NCBI RefSeq assembly: GCF_019703305.1
Contig: NZ_AP024814.1
Location: 744,001 to 808,000 of the forward strand
Direction of reading: 5' to 3'
Source: Helicobacter sp. NHP19-003
GTDB lineage: Bacteria > Campylobacterota > Campylobacteria > Campylobacterales > Helicobacteraceae
Length of the DNA: 64,000 nucleotides
Each line of letters begins with the position of its first letter. The stretch's first letter is position 1. The notes beneath the pieces are model-generated. The model was given only the letters and a program-made list of their open reading frames with translations. It was not told the DNA's origin and did not search any database. The position numbers were made by a program, and so were the translations under genes. Positions 53,690 to 63,393 of this stretch are shown piece after piece.

Positions 53690-54697
53690 ATGCAAATCAC
53701 TTTAAACAACCCTTTGGACATGCACCTCCACCTACGCGAGGGCGACCTGCTAAAAGCCGTCCTGCCCTTTAGCGCCACCCCCTTTAGCGCAGCGGTGGTG
53801 ATGCCCAATTTAAACACCCCCCTAAGCACCCCCGCCCTAGCCCTAGAGTACCAAGAGCAAATTGCCGCCCTAGCCCCCCACTTTAAACCTTTAGTGGCTC
53901 TGTATTTAAACGACCAGCTAAACAAGGCTAGCCTACAAGAAGCCAAAGACAAGGGGCTCTTTTTACTCAAACTCTACCCCAAGAACGCCACGACCAACTC
54001 CGCTCAAGGTGTACGCGACATTTTAAGCCCTAGAATGTTAGAGATTTTAGAAATTGCTGAAAATTTAGGCTTTATCCTCTGTGTGCATGCCGAAAGTGCG
54101 GGCTTTGTGCTTGAGCGCGAATTTGAGTTTCACCCCACCATCCACACCTTGGCCAAGACCTTCAAGAATCTTAAAATTATCTTAGAGCACATGAGCGATA
54201 AGCGCAGCATTGCTTTACTAGAGCAATACCCTAATTTGTATGCCACCCTGACTCTGCACCATTTGGCCCTAAATTTAGACGCTTTGGCCGGGGGCACACT
54301 CGCCCCACATTTATTTTGTAAGCCCCTTTTAAAAACCCCTAAAGACCAGCAAGCCCTACTAGAGCTTGCCCTAAAAGCCCACGCTAAGGTGTCCTTTGGC
54401 TCGGACAGCGCGCCCCACTTAGTCGGCAGCAAGCACGCTTGCAGTTGTGCGGCTGGGGTGTTTAGTGCCCCCCTACTTCTTAGTGGATTATGCACCCTCT
54501 TTGACAAGCACAATGCCCTAGAGCATTTACAGAATTTTGTCAGCACCAACGCCATGCGCATTTATGGACTCAAAGATTTGCCTCAAAAGAGCATCACCCT
54601 AGAGAGAAAACCGCCTAACTTGCCAAACTCTATTTTAAACGGACAGCTCATCATCCCCCATTTCATGCCCCTAGAGTGGCGCATTAAATCTCATTAA
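53690..54697 (+). CDS. pyrC: Dihydroorotase
   Basis: Cyclises carbamoyl-aspartate in pyrimidine synthesis. 335-aa metal amidohydrolase: zinc ligands in DMHLHLREGD, the carbamylated lysine in FLLKLYPKNATTN, histidine ligands in CVHAES and LHHLALNLD, and the catalytic Asp in SFGSDSAPHL. Starts ten bases after tonB. Confidence 0.95.
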   Translation: MQITLNNPLDMHLHLREGDLLKAVLPFSATPFSAAVVMPNLNTPLSTPALALEYQEQIAALAPHFKPLVALYLNDQLNKASLQEAKDKGLFLLKLYPKNATTNSAQGVRDILSPRMLEILEIAENLGFILCVHAESAGFVLEREFEFHPTIHTLAKTFKNLKIILEHMSDKRSIALLEQYPNLYATLTLHHLALNLDALAGGTLAPHLFCKPLLKTPKDQQALLELALKAHAKVSFGSDSAPHLVGSKHACSCAAGVFSAPLLLSGLCTLFDKHNALEHLQNFVSTNAMRIYGLKDLPQKSITLERKPPNLPNSILNGQLIIPHFMPLEWRIKSH

Positions 54698-54744
54698 CAC
54701 CCTCCCTATAACCAAGATTAGAGGATTAACTTTAGCCAAAAATC

Positions 54745-55503
54745 GTGGCTTCAAACCGGAGCACTCCGCCAAGAGTCTTGTGTTTGCTCTTAAATTACAG
54801 CGATAGAGAAAACGCCAACATCCCCTGGCACCAACAAAAGAGTTTAGGCAGTGTCTTTAAGGCAGCGGGTTATCAAACCTTTTGGCTAGACAACCAAGAA
54901 AATCTATATACAAATGCCTTCTACAATGCCTTTAATGCCTTTGTCTATGGTTTTGACTATAGGTTTTGCACTGATGAAAATTGGACTAGCGTTTTAGCCC
55001 ACCATGACCTTTGGTTACTCTCTCTTTTTCGCCAAAATGTCCGGGAGAAAATGAGTGCTAAAAATTTCTTTCTTTTTCATCTCTTTGGAAGTCATGGGGG
55101 TTACAAAAACCGTTTCCCCAAATCTTATGCCAAATTCACCCCCAAAGACATTGACGATAAAAATCTCAAAGTCAAAAACGATAAAGATAAGCAAATCGTG
55201 GCGGATTATGTCAATTCTATTCATTACACCGACCATGTGCTAGGTGAGATTTTTAAACTCTTTCAGGGCAAGGACACCATTATTTTTTATCTCTCCGATC
55301 ACGCCCAAGACATTTTCCAAAGTGGCAACACCTACGGGCATAAATGCTCTGCCTATGGCGTAGAAATCCCTTTTATGGTTTTCGTTACCGACACTTTTAA
55401 ACAAAGACACCCCGATAAAGTGAAACTCATAGAGCAAGCCCTGCATAAACCCCTTATGAGCGATGATTTAATCCATTCTCTCTTGCCCCTTGAAGGTTTT
55501 TAA
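54745..55503 (+). pseudogene. 5'-truncated phosphoethanolamine transferase (EptA-like) remnant
   Basis: 252 codons match only the distal part of a lipid A/PEA transferase of the sulfatase superfamily: NYSDRENANIPWHQQKSLGSVF, AAGYQTFWLDNQENLY, FFLFHLFGSHGGYKNRFP, then the metal-ligand blocks FYLSDHAQDIFQ and TYGHKCSAYGVEIPFMVF. The four to five N-terminal TM helices and the catalytic threonine region are absent; in frame, a TAG lies just before the possible GTG start at 54745 and there is no ribosome site. It sits 47 bases after pyrC. Full-length enzymes are about 500 aa, so this should be inactive. Whether a smaller family exists here is a less likely alternative. Confidence 0.7.
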
Positions 55504-56139
55504 AAATTCTTGTGCTTGCTGCAAAGCTAAAAAGCGATGCGAGATTTGGTTTTTCTCTTTTAGAGTGTCTATGGTTTGGCTGTAGCCTTGTGGGATAAAC
55601 AAGGGGTCGTAGCCAAAGGTGTTGGGCTTTAAGGGGGCTTTGATGATTTTACCCAAACACTCCCCCCTAAAGCTTTGCTGGAATGTGCGCCCCCTAACAC
55701 GCCCACACAACGCCACGACACACACAAAGCACGCCACGCTTTCGCTTAAAGTTAAGGCATCCAAACATGCCAAGAGTTTGTGGTTGTTCTCGGTGTCGCT
55801 GGCTGAGAGGGTGGGGGGTGTGAAGTTGCCCGCCATGATGGCCTTAGCGTCTGCTTGGATACTTGCAAAACGGGCACTATAAATGCCCGGATATCCATTT
55901 AGAGCCTCAACACATAGCCCGCTATCTTCTGCCAACACGCAAAAATCTTGCATTTTGTCGGCTAAAAGTGGATAGAGGGCTTGGGCTTTTAAATGGGCGT
56001 TTTCCTCAAAGCTGTCCCCATTCTCTATCACTTCCACACGCCCTAAAAGGCGCGTGTAGGCTAAAACTTCCTGCCCTAAAATGGCTTGCACTTCGGCGGC
56101 TTTATGGGCGTTGTTGCTAAAAAAAATTAAAGGTAACAC
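55468..56139 (-). CDS. rdgB: Non-canonical purine NTP pyrophosphatase (RdgB/HAM1)
   Basis: Hydrolyses dITP/XTP to keep them out of DNA. 223 aa: FFSNNAHKAAEVQAIL, FEENAHLKAQAL, LAEDSGLCVEALNGYPGIYSAR-type active site, KPNTFGYDPLFIPQG and SHRFLALQ. Start is GTG 56139 (GGGGG just before). The 3' end overlaps the EptA-like remnant by 36 bases. Confidence 0.93.
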   Translation of the reverse strand: MLPLIFFSNNAHKAAEVQAILGQEVLAYTRLLGRVEVIENGDSFEENAHLKAQALYPLLADKMQDFCVLAEDSGLCVEALNGYPGIYSARFASIQADAKAIMAGNFTPPTLSASDTENNHKLLACLDALTLSESVACFVCVVALCGRVRGRTFQQSFRGECLGKIIKAPLKPNTFGYDPLFIPQGYSQTIDTLKEKNQISHRFLALQQAQEFLKTFKGQERMD

Positions 56140-56191
56140 CCCCGCATTGTAGCCAATTTGGCTTGCAAAGAGATTATTAAAACTTTTGTGT

Positions 56192-56197
56192 TAATAT
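56192..56197 (+). promoter_or_regulatory. -10 element of hypBCD (TAATAT)
   Basis: GTTAATATGGG 29 bases before hypB ATG 56226, with AGGAG ribosome site between. Confidence 0.5.
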
Positions 56198-56225
56198 GGG
56201 GAGTTTTTAAATTTAGGAGTGATGC

Positions 56226-56960
56226 ATGATAGAAACCACGCAAAGAGAACAAAGCCTTAACAACAACCCCAATTTGAGTAAAAAAGATGTCAAGGTTGTG
56301 GAGAAAATCTTAAGCAAGAACGATTTAAAAGCCCTTGAGATGAAAGAACGCTACACGGCGGACGGGCTGTATGTGTTGAACTTCATGAGCTCACCCGGGA
56401 GTGGCAAAACCACGCTTTTAGAGAATTTAGCCAGCTTTGAGGATTTTAAATTCTGTGTGATTGAGGGGGATTTACAGACCAATAGGGACGCTGACCGCCT
56501 GATTAAGAAAAATGTCGCCGCCCAGCAAATCACCACAGGGGAGGCGTGCCACTTGGAGGCGGCGATGCTAGAGGGGGCTTATGACATTTTAAAAGACAAG
56601 GGGGCGATCGCTAGCAGCGATTACTTGGTGATCGAGAATGTCGGCAATTTGGTTTGCCCCTCGAGCTACAATTTGGGTGCGGCGATGAATATTGTCTTGC
56701 TCTCCACACCTGAAGGCGATGATAAAGTGCTCAAATACCCCAGCATGTTCTTATGTGCCGATGCGGTGGTGGTGAGCAAGGCGGATTTAATGGATGTCTT
56801 TGGCTTTCGGATTTCTCAAGTGCAAGAGGACATGGATAAGCTCAAACCGGGCACCCCCATTTTTACCCTAAGCTCTAAAGACCGCGCCAGCCTAGAAGCC
56901 TTTAAAGACTTTATCGCCACAAGGCGGGCCCAAAATTACCAATCCACCCACGCCTTTTAA
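56226..56960 (+). CDS. hypB: Hydrogenase/urease nickel incorporation GTPase HypB
   Basis: 244-aa SIMIBI GTPase that delivers nickel with HypA to NiFe hydrogenase and, in Helicobacter, urease. P-loop SSPGSGKTTLLEN, metal-binding GEACHLEAAM (Cys-His), IENVGNLVCPSSYNLG with the second Cys, and VVSKADLMD (G4). As in H. pylori it has no N-terminal His-rich stretch; that storage role may fall to Hpn. Confidence 0.96.
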   Translation: MIETTQREQSLNNNPNLSKKDVKVVEKILSKNDLKALEMKERYTADGLYVLNFMSSPGSGKTTLLENLASFEDFKFCVIEGDLQTNRDADRLIKKNVAAQQITTGEACHLEAAMLEGAYDILKDKGAIASSDYLVIENVGNLVCPSSYNLGAAMNIVLLSTPEGDDKVLKYPSMFLCADAVVVSKADLMDVFGFRISQVQEDMDKLKPGTPIFTLSSKDRASLEAFKDFIATRRAQNYQSTHAF

Positions 56961-57193
56961 TGTGCCTCGCGATCCCCTCTAAGGTCGTTGCCCTCAAGGG
57001 CAATGTAGCGGTGTTAGAAACGATGGGCGTGCAAAGGGAGGCGAGTTTAGACTTGATGGACGAGCCTTTAGAAGTGGGCGATTTTGTGCTCTTGCATGTG
57101 GGCTTTGTGGTGGGCAAGATCGACACCAGCGAAGCTTTAGAATCTCTCAAACTTTACGCTGAAATGGTCGCTAAGATGGAGCAAGATGCCTGA
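56960..57193 (+). CDS. hypC: Hydrogenase maturation chaperone HypC
   Basis: 77 aa starting MCLAIPSKVV, with the essential Cys2, and GDFVLLHVGFVVGKID. Carries Fe(CN)2CO with HypD to the hydrogenase large subunit. Overlaps hypB by one base and hypD by eight. Confidence 0.96.
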   Translation: MCLAIPSKVVALKGNVAVLETMGVQREASLDLMDEPLEVGDFVLLHVGFVVGKIDTSEALESLKLYAEMVAKMEQDA

Positions 57194-58286
57194 TTTAATC
57201 GGCTCTTTTAGGGACAAGGACATTATTTTAGCCCTCGTGGGGCAGATTAAAAAAGAGAGTGTAGGTTTAAAAGCCCCCTTTAAAATCATGGAGGTCTGTG
57301 GCGGACACACGCATTCTCTCATGCGCTATGGCTTGCTAAATCTCTTGCAAGACACGCCCCTAGACTTCGTGCATGGCCCCGGCTGCCCCGTGTGTGTGAT
57401 GCCCAAATTACGCATAGATGAAGCCATTGCCCTCGCTAAAATGCCAGACACGATTTTAATCACCCTCGCGGATTTAATGCGTGTGCCCGGCAGTAGCGGC
57501 AGTTTGCAAGCGTTGAGGGCAAAGGGAGCTGATGTGCGTTTTGCCTACGCCCCCCTGCAAGCTTTAGAGATCGCTAAAGAAAACCCCGATAAAAAGGTCG
57601 TGTTTGTGGCGATCGGGTTTGAAACCACCACGCCCATGACGGCTAGTTTATTGTTGCAAGCCCAAGAAAAAGGTTTAAAAAACCTTTTTGTCCACAATAA
57701 CCATGTGCTCGTCCCCCCCAGCGTGCAAGCCGTGCTTGAAAACTCTCAAATCGATGCCCTGATCGCCCCCTCGCATGTGAGTGTGATCACGGGGGCTAAG
57801 ATTTACCAGCCCTTGTTAGAGCACTTTAACATCCCCATTGTGGTGGCGGGCTTTGAGCCGGTGGATGTACTCGATGGGATTTTACGCATTGTGCGCCAAG
57901 CCACAAGAGAGCAAGCTCTACTAGAGATTCAATACCGCCGTGTGGTGAGTTTTGAGGGCAATTTAAAGGCACAAAGCTTGATCGCCCAAACCATGCAAGT
58001 GCGCCAAAGTTTTGAGTGGCGGGGGCTGGGGATGATCCCCTTTTCTGCCATGCAAATGCGCTCCGAGTTTAGAGAGTTTGATGCTGAAGTGGTGTTTGCC
58101 AAGTTCTTGCCAAAGGCAGGCGGCTTAGAGCCTAAAAACTGCCTGTGTGGGGAGATTTTAAAGGGGCGGGCAAAACCCCTAGATTGCACCTTGTTTAACA
58201 AGGCCTGCACGCCTAGCCACCCGGTGGGGGCGTGTATGGTGAGCTCTGAGGGGGCTTGTGCAGCGTATCATAAATACCTCAATTAG
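57186..58286 (+). CDS. hypD: Hydrogenase maturation protein HypD
   Basis: 366-aa Fe-S protein assembling the Fe(CN)2CO unit. MEVCGGHTHSLMRYGL, HGPGCPVCVMP, AIGFETTTPMTAS and the C-terminal cluster cysteines CLCGEILKGRAKPLDC...CTPSHPVGACMVSSEG all present. Converges with the M16 gene (8-base overlap). Confidence 0.96.
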   Translation: MPDLIGSFRDKDIILALVGQIKKESVGLKAPFKIMEVCGGHTHSLMRYGLLNLLQDTPLDFVHGPGCPVCVMPKLRIDEAIALAKMPDTILITLADLMRVPGSSGSLQALRAKGADVRFAYAPLQALEIAKENPDKKVVFVAIGFETTTPMTASLLLQAQEKGLKNLFVHNNHVLVPPSVQAVLENSQIDALIAPSHVSVITGAKIYQPLLEHFNIPIVVAGFEPVDVLDGILRIVRQATREQALLEIQYRRVVSFEGNLKAQSLIAQTMQVRQSFEWRGLGMIPFSAMQMRSEFREFDAEVVFAKFLPKAGGLEPKNCLCGEILKGRAKPLDCTLFNKACTPSHPVGACMVSSEGACAAYHKYLN

Positions 58287-59727
58287 CCTTTTTTTCATCC
58301 TCTTTACCCACAAGCTTGTTGTACTTGGGATTTTTAGGGTCCATGGTCACGATGCTAAAGCTTATGTCGTTGATCTCTGTGTGGGACTGGATGTAGTCGT
58401 TGATCTCTTTCAGGGTCATTTTTCTAATGCGCTCGAGCATGGTGATGTCGTAATCTAGGGGCAACCCTAAATAGAAATTGTGGAATTTGCTGGTAAGCCG
58501 TTTGCTGATGGTTTCATTGGCCAGGGGCTCAGAGCCTAGCAAGAACTTTTTCGCCCCATCCAATTCCTCTTGTGTGATCCCTTTTTCCACGAACTCTTTA
58601 ATCACCTTTTTGACTAAAGCAATGCTTTTGTCTTGATTTTCTAGCTTGGTTTGCAAATAGCCCGTGGTACAGTTGATGATGCGCGAGAGTTGGATACGCA
58701 TGTAGGCACTGTAAGCCAAGCCCTCTTTCACGCGAATGATGTCCATAAGGCGCGAACCAAACCCACTAGAGCCCAGCACAAAGCCCATCACTTTAGCTAA
58801 GGGCAGGTCTTTTTCTAGGTCCTTCATGTGGAAGGGTGAGCCAAAGTAGATGTAGGCTTGTTGGCTGTCTTTATAAATGATCTTCGTTTCGGGCTCTTTG
58901 GCGGTGTCAAAGTAAGGGGTGAAAAAGGGCTTGTTGGAGGGTAGAGCCTCCAAAGTGGGCTTTAAGGATTCTAGGGTTTTGTCCACATCCAAATCCCCCC
59001 CCATCACAATGATGAGCCGCTCAATGTCCAGGGCATCCTCTAGGCGTTTTTTGACATCCTCTAGGGAGATCGACTTAATGCTTTTGGGCGTGCCGGTGGC
59101 CGGATGCGCCAGCGGTGTGCCGGCAAATAAAATTTCATTCAAGCCCAGCTGTGCCACATAGTCAAAATTGCTCTCTTTATTCAAGGCCGCCGCAACCATG
59201 CGCTGTTGGACCTTGGCTAGAGTGTTTGGCGTGAGGTTGGGCGAGAGCAAAAGATCGTGCAAGTAACCGATGGCCTTGCTCTCGTATTCCTTCAAAAAGC
59301 TCAAATCAAGGTGCAAGGATTCTAGACGGATGTCTGCGTCCAAAGTGATCGCTAATTGCTCCAGCTGCTCGGCAAAGGCGACAGAGCCCAGCTCCTTGGT
59401 CCCCTCGTTTAAAATGCCGGCGCTGAGCTTTGAGAGGCCGTATTTGTCCTTGTCCATGATATTACCCCCGCCCATGAACATGAGCTTGATGGTCCCCATG
59501 GGCAAAATGCGGTTGTCCTCGTAGATCACGGGGATTTTCACCCCCTTGACTTCAAAATAACGCATCCCCTCACCGACTTGATCCCGTTTGATCACTTGTG
59601 CGGATTTTTCATGTGTTTTTATTTTTGTTGGCATGTTCTCTCCCTTATAAGTTCCAAATACCATGAGGAGCAAAGCCACTAGGGCTAAGAGCAAAACATA
59701 GCGTACACTGCGGACTTTGCTAGACAT
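58279..59727 (-). CDS. M16-family peptidase-like protein, zinc motif absent
   Basis: 482 aa with an N-terminal membrane anchor (VLLLALVALLLMVFGTY). The M16 domains are recognisable (GGGNIMDKDKYGLSKLSAGIL, ALDIERLIIVMGGDLD, GSSGFGSRLMDIIRVKEGLAYSAY) but the HxxEH zinc motif expected after the first strand is absent, reading instead KYGLSKLSAGILNEGTK. So this is the non-catalytic partner; M16 enzymes of this type pair with an HxxEH-bearing subunit, in H. pylori encoded elsewhere (HP1012 with HP0657 as I recall). Overlaps mqnC by eight bases. Confidence 0.85.
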   Translation of the reverse strand: MSSKVRSVRYVLLLALVALLLMVFGTYKGENMPTKIKTHEKSAQVIKRDQVGEGMRYFEVKGVKIPVIYEDNRILPMGTIKLMFMGGGNIMDKDKYGLSKLSAGILNEGTKELGSVAFAEQLEQLAITLDADIRLESLHLDLSFLKEYESKAIGYLHDLLLSPNLTPNTLAKVQQRMVAAALNKESNFDYVAQLGLNEILFAGTPLAHPATGTPKSIKSISLEDVKKRLEDALDIERLIIVMGGDLDVDKTLESLKPTLEALPSNKPFFTPYFDTAKEPETKIIYKDSQQAYIYFGSPFHMKDLEKDLPLAKVMGFVLGSSGFGSRLMDIIRVKEGLAYSAYMRIQLSRIINCTTGYLQTKLENQDKSIALVKKVIKEFVEKGITQEELDGAKKFLLGSEPLANETISKRLTSKFHNFYLGLPLDYDITMLERIRKMTLKEINDYIQSHTEINDISFSIVTMDPKNPKYNKLVGKEDEKKAN

Positions 59728-60769
59728 GGTAGCGTTTTAAAATTTCATAAGCGGTGTTGCGCTTGGCCGCCTTGCTGCCGATGTCCTCGATCAAGTGCAC
59801 CATCTCTTGCTCGTTTAAGCAAAAGCTCGTACCCGCCGCTTTGACGACATTTTCCTCCATCATCACACTCCCTAAATCATTAGCCCCAAAGAGCAGGGCT
59901 AACTGCCCGATAAACGCCCCCTGTGTTACCCAAGAACTTTGGATATTTCTAACATTATCTAAAAATAACCGACTGCAGGCTAACAAACGCAAATACCGGT
60001 TAGAACTTGCCTTCTTGATGTGGGGCATTTCTTGCTGCAGGGGGGTGAAATCGGGTTGAAAACTCCATAAAATGAACGCCCGAAAGCCCCCCGTTTCATC
60101 TTGTAAATTGCGCACCCGCTCTAAATGTTCGGCGATGTCCTCATCGGTGTCTGTTGTGCCAAACATCATGGTCGCCGTGCTTTTAATCCCTAGCTTATGC
60201 GCCTCTTGATGCACTTCAATCCAGCGATCGGCGCTGAGTTTCTTAGGGGCGATCTTCGCCCTGACCCGGTCGCTTAAAATCTCTGCCCCCGCCCCCGGGA
60301 TAGAACTTAAGCCCGCCGCCTTTAAACGCTCCAACACTTCTTGTAAAGACAGCCTAGAAACCTTAGCGATGTAGTCGATTTCCACCGCTGAAAAGCCGTG
60401 TATGGTGATGGTGGGGAACTTTTGGGCAATGTGGCTGACGAGGTTTTCATAATAGTCAATTTTAAGCTGGGGGTGCACCCCACCTTGAAACAAAATTTGC
60501 GTCCCCCCAATGGCGATCAACTCCTCAATTTTGCGATCGATCGTTTCAAAGTCCAAGACATAGGCATCTTTATCCTTGAGGGTGCGCTTGAAGGCACAAA
60601 ACTTACAATCCACAAAGCAAATGTTCGTGTAATTGATGTTACGATCCACGATGAAAGTCGTGGTGTTTTCTGGGTGCAGTTCTTGCTTTTTGGCCAGTGC
60701 CATTTGCCCCAGCTCTTTTAAGGGCTTGTTTGCCATGTAATCTAGTAATTCTACCCTACTTAAACGCAT
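59720..60769 (-). CDS. mqnC: Cyclic dehypoxanthinyl futalosine synthase MqnC
   Basis: Radical SAM enzyme of the futalosine menaquinone pathway. 349 aa; the cluster cysteines are Cys51, Cys55, Cys58 in CFVDCKFCAF, preceded by VDRNINYTN; later IPGAGAEILSDRVR and TTDTDEDIAEHLERVRNLQ. Neighbours bamA and mqnE follow the H. pylori order HP0654-0657 as I recall. Confidence 0.94.
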   Translation of the reverse strand: MRLSRVELLDYMANKPLKELGQMALAKKQELHPENTTTFIVDRNINYTNICFVDCKFCAFKRTLKDKDAYVLDFETIDRKIEELIAIGGTQILFQGGVHPQLKIDYYENLVSHIAQKFPTITIHGFSAVEIDYIAKVSRLSLQEVLERLKAAGLSSIPGAGAEILSDRVRAKIAPKKLSADRWIEVHQEAHKLGIKSTATMMFGTTDTDEDIAEHLERVRNLQDETGGFRAFILWSFQPDFTPLQQEMPHIKKASSNRYLRLLACSRLFLDNVRNIQSSWVTQGAFIGQLALLFGANDLGSVMMEENVVKAAGTSFCLNEQEMVHLIEDIGSKAAKRNTAYEILKRYHV

Positions 60770-60777
60770 GTGTTCTC

Positions 60778-63318
60778 CTAAAAACGCGTGCCCATTGAGA
60801 AGGCAAAGCGTTGGGTGTAGTCGTGCAAATTGGGGTTAAACCACAAACCCTTTTTGTCGCTCCACTCGTTAAAGAAAGCGATGGGGAAAATCAACACCAA
60901 AGGACCCATGGGTGAAACCCACTCAATTTGTAAGCCCGTAGAAGCCCGCCAAGTGCCGTGCTCAAAGCCCGCGCCGGGCACGCCATAATCTTTAAAATCC
61001 ACATTGGTCGCATAGGTTTGTTGCCAAAAACCTCCGGCTTTGGTGGGGGTTTTAAATGTCAAAAAGCCCCAGTCGAAGAACCACGCCAAGCGCATTTTGG
61101 CCGCCTTTAAAAGCCCATAACTAAGCTCCACCGAGCCCGTGTAGAGCCCATCGCCCCCCACCCACATCCCTAAGTTGGTTTTGGGCGTGATCGAGCTGTT
61201 TCTAAAGCCTCTAATGGTGGTTACACCCCCCATATAGAACACAGAGTTGAGGGGCAAATAATCCTCCGTGTTGTAGCGGAAGATGTAACCCCCCTGTGTT
61301 TTAAAGCGGGCGATCAAGTCTACAAGCAAGTACTTTTTAAGATCCTTATAGGCGGCAAATTTGCCATAAATTTTGGTGTTGCGGACATTCCCGCCCAGCC
61401 CGTTCCACGAATTGAGGGGGTGGTCTGAGGGCAAGCCAGACATGGTGGTGTAGTTGCTGAAAGTGAAGCCATTTCTGGGAAAGTAATAGTCGTCTGTGTT
61501 GTCAAAACGCGTGCTGAGCGTGAACGAGCTCGTGCTGGGAGTGTTGTAATTGCGGTCCCACAAGCCGTGCAAGACCTGGCCATCAGGCCCTTTAAAGGGC
61601 ACGCCATCAAAGGTGATCACGGTGTTTTGACTGCTGTAAAACATTTCATACAAGGGGCTAGAGAAACCGAGGATTTTATTGATGCTGTAGTTGTAGCCTA
61701 AGTTCATGCTAAAGGTGTTGGTGAGCATGCGCCCTGCGCTGATGCTAAAGCCTCCACCTTGTTGGATGTAGTTATAGTTAATGATGTATTCGGCAAAAAC
61801 GCTGATAGACGAGCTGTATTTGCTGTCAAAAATACGGGGGTTTCTTAAGGTGAGGTTGCCCGAGAACATCCGGCCACTGCCACGAATGCCATAGTTTCGA
61901 TTGCCTCCCCCTGTGGAGATGTTGGCGTATAAGCTCATGCTCTGGCCTGTGCCAAAGAGGTTTTTCTCGCTCACGCTGCCATTGAGCATGAGCCCCCCAT
62001 AGCTGCCATAACCTAGCCCAAATTGCAACTGCCCCGTGCGCCCCTCCTCGACATTCACCAACAAGTCCATCAGCTGGCTATTGACCCGGCGTTCTTCGAT
62101 TTTTACCTTAGAAAAGAAGCCCAAGCGGCGCAACGCACTTTCAGAGCTGGCGACTTTAGTGAGGCTGTAGCGCTCTTTGGGGCTGAGCCACACCTCACGG
62201 CGGATCACCCGGTCACTGGTGCGCTGGTTGCCCGAGATGATGATGTCGTTGATGTAGACCATATCCCCCGTTTCAATGTGGTAGATCACCTTCACTTTGC
62301 CGTGTTTTTCATCCTTGTCTAGGTCGGGCTTGACCACTGCAAAGGCATAACCCTGGTCGGCAATCTCTCTTTTTAAAATTTGGGCATCCGCACGCATGTG
62401 TTCAATGTTAAACACATCCCCTTTGTGGATTTTGATGGATTTTAAAAGTTTGGCCATGGGCACAACTTGTTTATTGATTTTAATGTCAATGCCTGAAATG
62501 CGGTATTGAATCCCCTCTTTGACTTTATAGTACAACTTGGCTTTGTGTGTGCCAAAGTTCGTATTCAAGAAAGGGGCGGACACATTGACATCCAAAAACC
62601 CATTGCGCAAGTAGACATCTTGGATGCGCATGGAGTCGTACTCCAATTCGTTCAAGTGTAATTTACCCGAGTTCAAGCCCCACATCCACCCCATGAAGTC
62701 GCGCTGTTTATTCGCACTCAAGGATTCGACTAGGCGCGGTTTGAGTTGTTTACGCCCCTCATAGACGGACTTTGTGATGTAGATATTGTTCCCACGGTTC
62801 ACATCAAAGATGATCCGATATGCCCCCTCGCCGGCTAGGTTCTCTGTGCGGGCTTCCACCACGCTTCCGTAGTAACCCTGTTGCTCTAGGGCGGTTTTTA
62901 AAATGTACTTGGCGTTGTCTAGCTTGGTTTCATCGTAGGTGTCGCCCTTTTTAATCCCCATCTGGTTATAAAGATTTTCCTTCTCTTTTTCGGTCCCATA
63001 GCCTTTAATCTCAATGCCAGCAATGCGGGGCTTTTCTTTGAAGTGGAAGACTAATTTGCCCTTTTTAAAAGTGGCATAAACATCTTCAAAGTAACCCTGA
63101 TTGTAGAGAGCCAAGATGGCATCGTCCACCGCTTTGATGTCCAAAACATCGTTGACTCTAATCTTAACAATCTCGTTAGCGAGCATATCCGACATATAAG
63201 ACAGGTTTTTATACTCGATGCGAGTGATCCTCTCCTCAGCGGCATCTAAGGGTAAAAAAAATTGACCGAGCCAAACTAGGCAAACTGTGAAAAACTTTTT
63301 AATGTGGAATCCTTGCAC
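60778..63318 (-). CDS. bamA: Outer membrane protein assembly factor BamA
   Basis: 846-aa Omp85 protein that folds outer membrane barrels, here presumably including the Hop array. Signal peptide (ends near PLDA), then five POTRA domains (about residues 30-420; [16 protein letters not shown]-like start, repeated GY.. turns) and a 16-strand barrel with the VRGF loop equivalent [11 protein letters not shown] and C-terminal [10 protein letters not shown] ending in Phe. GTG 63318 with AAAGG upstream is the given start; an ATT codon at 63303 is better placed after AAGGA and would directly begin [10 protein letters not shown]. Confidence 0.93.
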   Translation of the reverse strand: MQGFHIKKFFTVCLVWLGQFFLPLDAAEERITRIEYKNLSYMSDMLANEIVKIRVNDVLDIKAVDDAILALYNQGYFEDVYATFKKGKLVFHFKEKPRIAGIEIKGYGTEKEKENLYNQMGIKKGDTYDETKLDNAKYILKTALEQQGYYGSVVEARTENLAGEGAYRIIFDVNRGNNIYITKSVYEGRKQLKPRLVESLSANKQRDFMGWMWGLNSGKLHLNELEYDSMRIQDVYLRNGFLDVNVSAPFLNTNFGTHKAKLYYKVKEGIQYRISGIDIKINKQVVPMAKLLKSIKIHKGDVFNIEHMRADAQILKREIADQGYAFAVVKPDLDKDEKHGKVKVIYHIETGDMVYINDIIISGNQRTSDRVIRREVWLSPKERYSLTKVASSESALRRLGFFSKVKIEERRVNSQLMDLLVNVEEGRTGQLQFGLGYGSYGGLMLNGSVSEKNLFGTGQSMSLYANISTGGGNRNYGIRGSGRMFSGNLTLRNPRIFDSKYSSSISVFAEYIINYNYIQQGGGFSISAGRMLTNTFSMNLGYNYSINKILGFSSPLYEMFYSSQNTVITFDGVPFKGPDGQVLHGLWDRNYNTPSTSSFTLSTRFDNTDDYYFPRNGFTFSNYTTMSGLPSDHPLNSWNGLGGNVRNTKIYGKFAAYKDLKKYLLVDLIARFKTQGGYIFRYNTEDYLPLNSVFYMGGVTTIRGFRNSSITPKTNLGMWVGGDGLYTGSVELSYGLLKAAKMRLAWFFDWGFLTFKTPTKAGGFWQQTYATNVDFKDYGVPGAGFEHGTWRASTGLQIEWVSPMGPLVLIFPIAFFNEWSDKKGLWFNPNLHDYTQRFAFSMGTRF

Positions 63319-63393
63319 TTGGCCTTTACAACCCGCACATTATACCCAAAAATAATATTTAGTAAACAAAAAATTAATAAAAATCCACATTTT

